Origin: Talpa occidentalis
Lineage: Eukaryota > Chordata > Mammalia > Eulipotyphla > Talpidae
Direction: 5' to 3'
NCBI RefSeq assembly: GCF_014898055.3
Contig: NW_023601104.1
Location: 46,001,199 to 46,065,198 of the forward strand
Length of the DNA: 64,000 bases
In this document: positions 1-9,183 of the stretch, one piece after another
Position numbering within the stretch: the first letter of the stretch is position 1
Layout: the number at the start of each line of letters is the position of its first letter
Translations under genes and position numbers: made by a program
Notes under the pieces: generated by a model
The model's input: the letters and a program-made list of their open reading frames with translations, nothing else
Databases searched by the model: none
Told to the model about the DNA's origin: nothing

Positions 1-130
1 CAAATTTTGCCCAGGAAAAGTGAGGTAAGATTCTTCTCAGCTTCAACCTTTTGTTAGCTTTATAACTTTAAGTTTGAATTCAAAATTTTTATTTTAGACA
101 TAATATATACATAGCAATAATATATAAACA

Positions 131-158
131 TATATATATATATAGAGAGAGAGAGAGA
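131..158. repeat. (TA)n(GA)n microsatellite
   Basis: A compound dinucleotide repeat: about seven TA units run straight into about seven GA units. It is a simple repeat likely to vary in length between individuals. Confidence 0.9.
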
Positions 159-958
159 TAACAGTGACAACGTTTACATGATTTAGAGGTATAGGGTGAC
201 CCCTTTCAAGTGTATGTTATTACCACAGCACATCCACATAAAATTTTAAAAATATAATTAAATTTTCTGAGAGGAACCCTCCCAAAAGGTGGTAGACATC
301 ATGACATTTCACAAAATTTAAGCTCTGAGAAGCTAAGCAACTTAGTTCTGAGCTTTCATAGCGCAATTCTGGGCCTCAAATAGAATCGAAGATATGTTTA
401 AGTCAAAGTTTTTAAAAGAAACTCACTCTATAACACATTCTAGAGATGCACCCAACACATATTCAACTTTCTGATTTTCTGGGCTTTTTAAACCATTGCA
501 TTCTTGGCATTTTAAAATAATACACAACCAAATTACACTAATCATATGTATTATAAATATATGGTTGACCTTATCCAGCAATCTTGTTTGAATGATCAGC
601 AGCTTTTATACTTTGTTCACATGGGAGACAGATTACTCCAATAAAAACTCAACATTGTATTGGAAGTTGTTATCCAGGGACTGTGATTAAAATTTTCCTA
701 GGTTTTAGTAGCTAAAGAAATTTGTTGCACATGTGTTAGCTTCCTCAAGTGATACGCTTACCTATTATCTATGGAGATGACTTTAGAAGAAAAGACTTTG
801 TTTTATGATATAGAAAAAACAGAACATTTTTATGATAATTGGAAGTGAATTTTCCTACATTTTTAAACAGCTGTAGCAGTGCCTTAGAAAGTGGAACTTT
901 TGCTTTTCTCACAGGTGGCACTGTAGTTTTATTTTATTTTTTTGGTCTTTGCAAGACA

Positions 959-971
959 TGCTGAGTCAGCA
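959..971. promoter_or_regulatory. Perfect 13-bp T-MARE / AP-1 palindrome
   Basis: The sequence TGCTGAGTCAGCA is an exact match to the TRE-type Maf recognition element, with an AP-1/NF-E2 core (TGAGTCA) and both GC flanks. In the family as known, such sites bind small-Maf heterodimers with NF-E2, NRF2 or BACH proteins, or AP-1. The match is seen directly; occupancy and any target gene are inference, and no promoter or gene is visible nearby. Confidence 0.5.
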
Positions 972-2055
972 GGGTGGGAGAGGGCATGAAGTCCAGGCAC
1001 AGTTGCAAATGTGGGGTGGTAAGGAGGTGGTTAGGGGAAGGTTTGCTCATATTTGTGATACTGCCAATATTTCTCCTTCAGGAGTCCCAGATCTGAGACT
1101 TGGCAGTTTGTGCATGTCAGTACACTTAATCGGATTAGGTTAGTAGCAGTCCTGAGAGATGGGGAAGGAGTGAAGTTTAGTTTACTTTCTCTGTTTCTTC
1201 CTTTATTGAGGATCTGACCTACATGGAGCAACTCAGCTTCTCCATATGGTTTCTGTTTTCCTTCTTGCAAGAGTATGCACTCCCATACCATTTCAGCTCT
1301 CCTTTTTCCAGGGCCCCTTTCTGAGACAGCCACCCTAATGTGCGAGTCCCTGCTCTAGTCTGCAGCCTTCAGGTGTTTCTCTCCACCCACCCCTTGTCAA
1401 TGAAGAATGAATCTTTCACGTAACTCTTCTTAACAGTTTGTATTGGTCTCTGATATCCAAGGTGGTGTTTCAATGTCACCCCACGCCATGCAGCTTTCTT
1501 GGTGTAGTGTCCCCCATGTTAACTGTTAAGACATTCCTCTCAAGGAATCTTGGTTCCTTTCTGGAACAAAATAAATCAACAACAGAAATGAACTTCTTTT
1601 GTCCACAAGAAATACTATTCTTTCCTTTTATCTTTCTATTCCAGCCATCCTGCTCTTTTAAATATCCAGATGTGTAATGCTCCCTTGGTCTTATTACATT
1701 TAGGTATAGTACCTTTTCATCTCTAATCCTCAAGTAGATATCATCTGCTTACCCAGACTAGGTTAAGACTCCTTATCACAGTTATTTTAACATCTACATA
1801 ACTATACTTACTTATTGAGTGTCTATTTTCTCACACAAAATATATTTTATTCAGTGACAGAGCCCCTCATACATTGCTATTCTTACTACCTGTATCCTGG
1901 TTGGCACTTTGAGATGTATCCATTTATCAAGCCATTGAATAAACAAATACATAAGAACATAAGAAAGTCATCATTTCTCAATAAAGTTGAGAACTTTATT
2001 TGCAAGAGGAATTTGAAGATATTTCAGGAACAAATTCATTAAAACACTAAGAGGT

Positions 2056-2355
2056 GGGCCTCCCTGGTGGCGCAAGGGGTTCAGTCTCAGCACTATCAAG
2101 CTATCAGCAGCCACTGCAGCACGAGTTGGTTCCCTGGCCAGGGAGCTACCCACATGGTGAAGCAGACTTTTCCTGTCTTGCCCGCTACTCCCCTCAGCAG
2201 TGTATTTCAGTCACTCTGCCTGTTCTGCTCCCCACTCTGTCTCTGGTGATCCTCTCAACCCCCGCACCTTTGGCCTATACCCATGCTCTTGTATGCATAC
2301 CCATGCATACCCCAGCTCTTGTATGCATGAATAAATAAATCTTTAAAAAAAAAAA
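2056..2355 (+). mobile_element. tRNA-derived SINE, older subfamily (B)
   Basis: The copy starts with the family head (GGGCCTCCCTGGTGGCGCAA) and ends in ATAAATAAATCTTT plus an A-run. The body shows the B-type features seen elsewhere in the window: a CTCAGCAGTGTATTTCAGTC block and a tail ending in CTTGTATGCAT. The segment just before the tail is partly duplicated (CTCTTGTATGCAT occurs twice), making this copy longer than most. The B box is decayed and no clear target-site duplication remains. Confidence 0.93.
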
Positions 2356-2657
2356 CATGAAAAGGTTGTGAAACTATGCCCATGCTGTTATTAATTATCA
2401 GTGACAAAGATTAGATTGGTCTTCAGTATACCACTGGATCATATATGAAGCACAGAAGTTGCTTGTCAAATGCACATTTCTGGTCCCTACACCAAAAAGT
2501 CCAATTCAATAATATATGTATTAGCCACATTATGCACATACTCTAGGAACTATAACACTTTCAGGAACAGCTTTGTGAAATGTTTTAACTTTTTTTAACC
2601 AAAAGGAAAAAATACAAAATTTTAGGTTCAAGAAAAATTAAAAACATAATTATTACT

Positions 2658-2958
2658 AGATTTGGCCCTCTATATCCAAGGTTCTCCATACTCTGGTTCA
2701 ACCAATGACTGATGAGAAAATACATACTATTATAGTTAGGTATATGATGGTTGCCTCTGTATTAAACATGTGCAGGCTTTTAAAATCATCATTATTTCCT
2801 AAGCAATACAGTATGAAAACTATATAGCATTTACATTACTTTATGTACTATAGGTAATCAAGAGATGGTTTAAAGTATACAGGAGGATGTACCTAAGTTA
2901 CATTCAAGAACTGTGTTATTTTACATAAGGAATTTGAGGATTTCCATTATCACTAAGT
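2658..2958 (+). mobile_element. Ancient Tigger-type DNA transposon fragment
   Basis: The left end (TTGGCCCTCTATATCCAAGG) matches the terminal region of non-autonomous TcMar-Tigger elements. Further in, the block around 2830-2900 (AGCATTTACATT, then GTAATCAAGAGATGGTTTAA and TACAGGAGGATGT) follows the same consensus in order. The right terminus has been lost or has decayed. There is no transposase ORF. The superfamily is fairly sure; the exact subfamily is not. Confidence 0.7.
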
Positions 2959-3137
2959 AAGATTTAGCATAGCCAAGAAACTTTGGAAAGATATTTAAAA
3001 AAATCACCTAATTATCTCAAAATGATGATGAGAAGAATTGTTAAACTTCCATATCAATTCTAGATTAAAATACTAAAAATTATGTTTGTAGTAATTCTTT
3101 CTTAGTATGACAAAGAGTATACATATAAAACTTGGAG

Positions 3138-3385
3138 GGCCTCCAGGTTAAGCACAGCAATTTGAAGCTATGATCCCTGGCCGGCTAGGGAGCTATCCAC
3201 CTGGCGCAGCAGACATCTCCTGCCTCGCCCACTGCTCCCCTCAGCAGTGTATTTCAATCAGACTGCCTGTTCTGTGTTCCACTCTGTCTCTAGTGAATCC
3301 TCTCACCCCACCACCTAGGCCCGCATCTCTGGCCTGTACCCAAGCTATTGTATGCATAAATAAAAAAATCTTTAATAAAATAAAA
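3138..3385 (+). mobile_element. tRNA-derived SINE (B), with target-site duplication
   Basis: This copy has the head and tail of the family, but part of the tRNA-related head is deleted (GGGCCTCCAGGTTAAGC lacks the A-box region). It is flanked by an exact 12-bp direct repeat TAAAACTTGGAG at 3126-3137 and 3386-3397, the mark of L1-driven insertion. The deletion may have arisen after insertion. Confidence 0.95.
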
Positions 3386-3559
3386 TAAAACTTGGAGTCA
3401 ACATCATACTTAACGGAGAAAATAATAATAATTCTGTTTAAAACAGATATAAGAATGCACTCTGTATCAACTCTTATTTAATAACATATCAGGGCAATTA
3501 AGCCATAGCTATTCAAAAAGGAAAATTAAGATGTAAATTTACAGAGTTGTGTAACTATC

Positions 3560-3722
3560 ATAATTCATTTTTAAAACATTTTTATCACATCAAAGAGATC
3601 TCTCCTGCCCATTAGGTAGTCACTCCATATTCCCACTGCCAGGACCTGGCAACCACTAACCTATTTTCTTTCTCTATAGATTATCTTTTCTATACATTGC
3701 ATATAAATGGATACATGGGTCC
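3560..3722 (-). mobile_element. Ancient L1M 3' end
   Basis: Read on the minus strand this is the 3' part of an old mammalian L1. The + strand shows CACTCCATATTCCCACTGCC, then CCTGGCAACCACTAACCTA and the block TGCATATAAATGGATACAT, in the order of the inverted consensus. The match breaks near 3722, where a second L1 end begins. Confidence 0.75.
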
Positions 3723-4345
3723 CTTTTTTTGTAAGTTTTTTTCTTAATTGAAGTAATACTGGTTTATAGTACTGTGTATGAAATTCAGAGGCACAGGATC
3801 AATTCTCCTCAGATGCATGTAGTTATGCCACACCCACTGCCAAGGCACCAACAGTCTTCCACCATCAGCCACTGTGCCCCTTCCCACTGCTTTCCCTTAC
3901 CAACCTCCCCAGCTGTAGCCTCAATTCCATAGTCAGATTTCTAGGGTTTGTCATTGGTTTGATATTTTCTGGCCCTTTGTTTTTTCCTGCTGTATTCCAC
4001 ATATAAATGACACCATCTGGTTTGTCTTTCCCTTTCTGACTTATTTCACTTAACATTACCATCTTTAGTTCCAGCCATGTTGTTGTAAATTGCAAGACTT
4101 CATTTTTTTTAATAGATGAGTACTATTCCATTGTGTATATAAACCATATTTTTCTAATGCACTCATCTGTCCTGGGTACTTATGTTGTTTCCCTAACTTG
4201 CTTATTGTAAAAAGTGCATCAACAAACATGAGTGCATATACGCCTTTGGATTAGTGTTTTTGAGAACTTTGTGCAGATACCTGAAAGTGGAACTGCTGGG
4301 TCACATGGTAGATCTATTTTTAACATTTTGAACACTTATAATGGG
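3723..4345 (-). mobile_element. L1 3' end including the last part of ORF2
   Basis: The segment starts with a T-rich run (the A-tail in reverse) and the L1 3' UTR block AAGTAATACTGGTTTATAGT. From about 4010 it reads as the inverted end of ORF2: landmarks are CTATTCCATTGTGTATATAA and CACTCATCTGTCCTGGG, and finally GGAACTGCTGGGTCACATGG. It is frame-broken and non-functional. The abutting L1 end upstream suggests one L1 inserted next to or into another. Confidence 0.8.
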
Positions 4346-4888
4346 AGTATTTTATGGACTGAAAATATACCTTAATGTTTTAAGAAAAGAAAAAAAATAC
4401 AAATAGGTATTATGTTATTTATAGTGTTGAAAATCAAGTGGTTTATTCTTATATCAATGTTCTTCCATTATAATATAGCGATGCCTGTCAAAGAAAATGT
4501 GTTTTTTAATCTACAGTCTTCCGAATGAGTTGGAGAGGAAGAGGGTGTTACAAAACAGTACTAAACTTAAAAAGTAAAAATATGAGGAGCAATTTTTCAA
4601 AGGAATAGAGAAGAAAATGGTAAATGTATGATAATAATGAAAGTGGTAGCATTTGTTATGTTTGATTTAAGGAGAAAGTGACTGAAAAGGAATTCAAAGA
4701 TTCTGTGGAGATACTAAAACAAGGAAATTATGGTTCTTCAAACAGTGAGGAAAGTTTGGTAAAGCTTCAAGTAGTGAGGTTGAAGAAAGAGCAAGCATTC
4801 AAATTCAGTATTATAAAAAATAAGGTAGATTTGATAATATGTAAATTGGCAGACTTGAATCAGAAGATTTGAGTTTACTCAAATTTGT
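4346..4888. other. Unique AT-rich sequence
   Basis: There is no recognised element. A 64-codon opening at 4678-4872 is Lys/Glu-rich and matches nothing I know; it is about the length expected by chance in such AT-rich DNA. Confidence 0.5.
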
Positions 4889-4904
4889 ATGTAATTTAAC
4901 TTTT

Positions 4905-4963
4905 TGAAAAAGATTTATTTATTTATTTATTTATACAAGCACTAGGTATGGTCAGAAGTGCGG
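4905..4963 (-). mobile_element. 5'-truncated SINE, tail only
   Basis: Only the last 58 bp of the SINE are present: on the minus strand CCGCACTTCTGACCATACCT followed by the ATAA-repeat tail. The flanks repeat ATGTAATTTAA (4889-4904 and 4964-4978, one mismatch over about 15 bp). The truncation therefore happened during reverse transcription, not by later deletion. Full-length insertion is the rule for the rest of the family here. Confidence 0.9.
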
Positions 4964-4978
4964 ATGTAATTTAATTTT

Positions 4979-6326
4979 AATATCCGTTTTCTCAAGTGTA
5001 AAATGGAGAAAATAATTCTTCATCTAAGAAGGTTCTTATGGGTCACAAATGATATAAGGAAGGTAAAATAATATTTAATTGTAAAAGCTCTTCAATGAAA
5101 GAAATGAATTACCATCCATTTATATATTTTTAACAGTTAGACATTTACTACCTATTTCCCCTACAGGATATTGAGATTATAGCTACATTTCTTAACAGTT
5201 TGCCTAGAACCTAGCTAAACAAATATCTGTCAAATGAATGAGCAAGTGATTATAAAACAGAAAATGAGAAAATAAATGACTCACATCTACAAAAAGTAAG
5301 GTAAACGTCTAATAAAATAATTAGATATGTGGATAGATGATGATAAACAGTAAGTAATTTTTGTTATATGTATCTTTATATTTCTGTCTTTGGTTTTACA
5401 TTTTTATTCCACACACCTAACCTAACATTTTGCTAAACTTAAGACTCTTGATTATCGGGTTTACTCAATGTGGAATTATTTTTTTACCCCAAGTGCAGTT
5501 ATATTAGGCTAATAAGAATGTTGTGGGATATGTTTATTACCTTGGCCTGCTCATTAATGAGACTCATGTGGGTTTCAGTGTGTAATTATCCACCTTAAGG
5601 GAATGAGGTGGTTTCCTGCCTGGGAGTCAACTGCTACCAGATGAAGAGTAACATTATTTCACCCCAGCAGTTTAATTCTACTTGGAGATAATAATATAAA
5701 TGACATACTATCAGGCTTATAATTTTCAGTGTACTTTGTCAACATTAACTGATTTATATTTAATGTTGTTTGTTTATCTGGGTATCCAATTACTAATGTG
5801 ATTTTGAAAAAAAAGTGCTTTTTGATGATAAAAGCTAGAGGAGTTGGATCACTGCACTGGGATTAGACATTGAATGAGAACTAGTATAAATTATCCATGA
5901 TGCTGTTTTATTTAAAAGAAACAGAAACAAATTTAAGATAGATTTTGAGCTGCAATAAGAGCTCTGTTCCAAAACTGTGATTACTAGCCATTTTTTAGGA
6001 AACCACAAATAATTTTCTTGGGAAATGTACTTATTATGCTAGTTCAATATTCAGATCTACCAAAGCAAATATACTGTTAAATTGACTCGAACTACAGGTA
6101 GTTACACCTACTTAAGTTATATACTTATTTCAAAAAAGTACCAGTTAATTGAAGGGAAAATATATTCCAAATTCCAACTTTAATGTCTGTCTGAAATATG
6201 TAGCACTGAGAAAAGAAACCTATTCCATATACTCTTAACTTCCATCCAGAGAGTAGAATTAGATTCTCTTTTGATCCCTGGAGAGTAGTAACAGCTCTAG
6301 TTAGGAAGGAAAAGGTGTTAAATACT
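4979..6326. other. Repeat-free block, candidate conserved non-coding DNA at 5460-5990
   Basis: No transposon signature is visible. Positions 5460-5990 have balanced composition, several TAAT/ATTA homeodomain-like cores and an exact 12-bp palindrome CTCATTAATGAG at 5550-5561. Such features are common in conserved enhancers of gene deserts, but conservation cannot be judged from one sequence. There is no coding signal. Confidence 0.35.
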
Positions 6327-6631
6327 CCAGGGTACAAGCTGGCAAGCTTCTTATGTAAAAGGCCAGATAATATATTGGTTTGTGGGCCAAGAAGCAAAAT
6401 TGAAGCCATTATGTAGGTATTTATAAAAAAGAGAAACAAATTTCCGTATTTTTATTTACAAATTCAAAATATAATGAAGTACATTTTTTGTAATTAGATT
6501 TACTAATAAAAAAGGTAGAGTCCATATTAAGATTTCTTTTTAATATTGGCTCAAAATTAGTATTCTCTAGCAATAAAAATAATTACAGATATCATGTTAA
6601 ATCTGATCTGGGAGAAGATTTTAAATATTTT

Positions 6632-6902
6632 TTTACATTTTTTTTTTTAAAGATTTAGTTATTTATACAAGCACTTGGTACAGTCAAAAGCCTGGAAGGG
6701 TGAGAGAATTCACCAGAACCAGAGCAGGGAACAGAACAGGCAGACTGATGAAATACACTGCTGAGAGGAGCAGTGGACTCAGCAGGAGAGGTCTACGTGC
6801 CATGTGGGACACTTGCTGGTGGCTAGGGATCGAACTGGCACTGCAGAGGCTGTGGGCAGCTTCGCAGCCCAGCGCTCAACCGTTGGCCATCAGGGGAGGC
6901 CC
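6632..6902 (-). mobile_element. tRNA-derived SINE (A) inside the hAT element
   Basis: A full-length minus-strand copy: T-run and ATTTATACAAGCACTTGGTA first, head (CAGGGGAGGCC) last. The B box (GGGATCGAACTGG in reverse) is nearly intact and the A-box region has decayed. It is flanked by an exact 15-bp duplication GATTTTAAATATTTT (6617-6631 and 6903-6917). It inserted into the hAT-Charlie element. Confidence 0.96.
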
Positions 6903-7059
6903 GATTTTAAATATTTTATCTTTAAAAATATCATTCAACAGATAGCCATTGCTAAAGTTGATAGCAGCCCCTGAGTTACGACCTTAAATTAAACATACAT
7001 TTTATTTGGAAGGCATTTATAGAATTCTATTAGATTATTCTTTTGACATTGGCCATTTA

Positions 7060-8785
7060 CTGTCATTACTGTCACTTTCTTGATGGTATTATTTGTGACA
7101 TAAAGGTTTGAAACTTCAAAAAAAACCAAACACTTTCTTAGTCCATATGATTTGTCTTTTCCTTCTGTTACTAGTCTTTACAGAACAAAGTATTTAAGTT
7201 TGATAAAGTCTGAGCTATTTTCAATTTAAATATTCTTCTGTCATGTATTATGCTTTTGGCATAGTATCTAAAAACAAATTGTCTCACTCAAAATCATGCA
7301 GATTTTCTCCCTTACTTTCTTATAGAAATTTTATACTTATACATTTTAATTTAGCTCAGTGATCAAGTATGAATTAACTTTTGTTTGCGGTGTTAAGTAT
7401 GTGATCATGTTCATTGCTTTTTCATATTCATGTCCAATTTACCAGTGACATTTAGATAAATTATTCTATCTCCATTGCATTACTTTTAACCCTTTCCCAA
7501 AAATCAACTGGGTATATTTGTGTGGTTTCTTTATTCTGCTTCACTGATGTGTGTCTATGCTTTAGACAATACCACACTGCTTATATTACTTCAACTTTAT
7601 AATAAAACTTGAAATCAGATGTGAATATTCCAATTTTTTCTTATTCCAGAATCACCTTGGTTATTTTAGTTTTGTCTTTCTATATGAGTTTTAGTATCAC
7701 CTTGGTGAGACCAGCAATAAAGCTTGCTGTGCATTTGATTGGCATATTACATTGAATGCATACACAAAATTGGGAAGAATATAAACATCCCATTGATGAT
7801 AATATTGAAGCTTCCAATGTGTGTACATGGTATACTCTCCATGTATTTTGAGATTCTCTCTTTTTATTTTATATAGTTTTTACATCATTTTTCATTTTTG
7901 CACAATGTATGTATTTTCACCAGGGTTATTAGTCCCCATACAATTCCCACCCCGCCTTGTTTGATCCTACTACCTCTCCCCACCCTCCCCCCATAGTGTG
8001 TCTCTGATTTATAGTTGCTTGTTGATTTTTATTTTTATTTTATTATAACTAGGCTTTTTCCTGGTCCCTTATTTAGGTTTTCTAAATTCCTACTATGAGT
8101 GAGACCATCTGGTATTTTTCTTGTGCTTTCTGGCTTATTTTACTGAGCATGATCCCTTCTAGCTCCATCCATGTTGCTGTAATTGCATGAGTTTATCTTT
8201 TTGATTACTGAGTAATATTCCATTGTGTATATGTACCACATCTTTTTGATCCAGTCATCTATTTTTAGGCATTTGGGTTGTTTCCATAGCTTACCTATTG
8301 TAAGTAGTGCTGCTATAAACACAGGGATGCTAGTGAGGATGTGGAGAAAATGCAACTCTTCTGCACTGCTGGTGGGAGTGTAAACTGGTCCAACCACTAC
8401 GGAGAGCTGTGTGGATATTCCTCAATCTGCTTAAGATGGAGCTTCCATATGATCCAGCAATTCCACTTCTAGGTATTTACCCAAAGAACACAGAAACATT
8501 AATTCTGTCTCTTTTTTTTATGTGTTTTTTAGCTACCTGTATATTATACTAAGTATTTCATGAGTAAAACTGACTTTTTATGTTGATTTTTATCTTGCTA
8601 AATTCACTTATTAGTTTCAGCAGATTTTTGTAGCTTCTGGAGATTTTGTACATAGACAATTATATAATCTGAAAATAAGGACAATTTTATGCCATTCCAG
8701 TTGTATGGATTTCTTTCTTTCTTGTTTTATTTCTGGTGTGTTTTATTCTTGCCAGAACTTCCAAATATAAAGTTGATGCCTTGTT
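7060..8785 (-). mobile_element. Old L1 ORF2 fragment, interrupted by a younger L1
   Basis: On the minus strand this is internal ORF2 of an old L1. The first part shows CTTTCTTGATGGTATTATTTG, the block around 7560-7700 (CAATACCACACTGCTTATAT, ATCACCTTGGTTATTTTAGT) and the AACATTGAATGCATACAC-like block near 7750. After the inserted L1 (7869-8505) it resumes with CATAGACAATTATATAATCT and CCAGAACTTCCAAATATAAAG in consensus order. It has many stops and no function. The edges are estimates. Confidence 0.75.
7869..8505 (-). mobile_element. Young L1 3' end with 5' inversion (twin priming)
   Basis: Positions 7869 to about 8325 are the inverted L1 3' UTR and the end of ORF2: minus-strand residues '[20 protein letters not shown]' followed by 'YTMEYYSVIKK' are typical of the ORF2 C-terminus. 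At about 8326 the orientation flips: 8326-8505 is the adjacent upstream ORF2 part on the + strand (CACTGCTGGTGGGAGTGTAA through GATCCAGCAATTCC). The two parts meet with only a few tens of bases missing. A T-rich near-repeat (TCTCTTTTTATTT-like) flanks the whole, as a probable target-site duplication. Confidence 0.88.
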
Positions 8786-8844
8786 TTTGAATTTTTTCAT
8801 TTGAAAAAATATTTTTCAAGATACTTAAAAAATAAACATTATTA

Positions 8845-9107
8845 GGCCTCCCCTGGTGGCACAACGGTTATGTGCTGGGCTGCGAAACTGCCCGCAGCCT
8901 CTGCAGCGCCGGTTCTATCCCAGGCTGCCAGGGAGGGTCCCACATGGCGCGCAGACCTCTCCTGCCGCCCGCTGCTCCCCTCAGCAGTGTACTTTGGTCC
9001 TTCTGCCTGTTCTGCTCCCCGCTCTGGCACTGGTGAATCCTCTCACCCTCCCGCACTTCTTACTGTACCCAGTGCTTGTATAAATAAATAAATCTTAAAA
9101 AAAAAAA
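8845..9107 (+). mobile_element. tRNA-derived SINE (A) inside the hAT element
   Basis: Full-length copy with the head GGCCTCCCCTGGTGGCACAA, a GC-rich body and the tail CTTGTATAAATAAATAAATC plus a long A-run. The flanks share AAACATTATTA (8834-8844 and 9108-9118). It sits about 60 bp before the right end of the split hAT-Charlie element. The body lacks the extra CTGCTCCCCGGCCACC segment found in subfamily A2. Confidence 0.96.
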
Positions 9108-9183
9108 AAACATTATTACTAACTTTCAGGCCATATAAAAACAAGTGGCAAACTGAATTTGGCCCATAGGCTGAGTACCCCTA

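Larger units (their letters stand above)
1..2055. other. Non-coding stretch, mostly unclassified
   Basis: I see no gene here. The first part is AT-rich unique sequence with a TA/GA microsatellite near 131-158. Positions 300-400 faintly resemble a MIR core, too weak to call. Positions 900-1560 are less AT-rich than the surroundings and carry overlapping openings on both strands (up to 100 codons) with no recognisable protein family. They could be an old LTR or other worn repeat. Confidence 0.6.
6327..9183 (+). mobile_element. hAT-Charlie-type DNA transposon, split by later insertions
   Basis: The left part (6327-6631, resuming at 6903 to about 7050) carries the hAT-Charlie terminal block: TATGTAAAAGGCCAGATAAT, then TTTGTGGGCC. 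The right part (about 8785-8844 and 9111-9183) carries the other end, with TTTCAGGCCATATAAAAACA and TTTGGCCCATAGG, finishing in a decayed inverted terminal repeat. Between them lie two SINEs and an L1 that holds another L1. Without the inserts the pieces join in consensus order. It is a non-autonomous relic with no transposase. The superfamily is fairly sure. Confidence 0.7.

Noticed and set aside
8140..8397. 85-codon minus ORF with L1 ORF2 residues
   Set aside because: It crosses the inversion junction of a twin-primed L1; part of it is real ORF2 and part is antisense.
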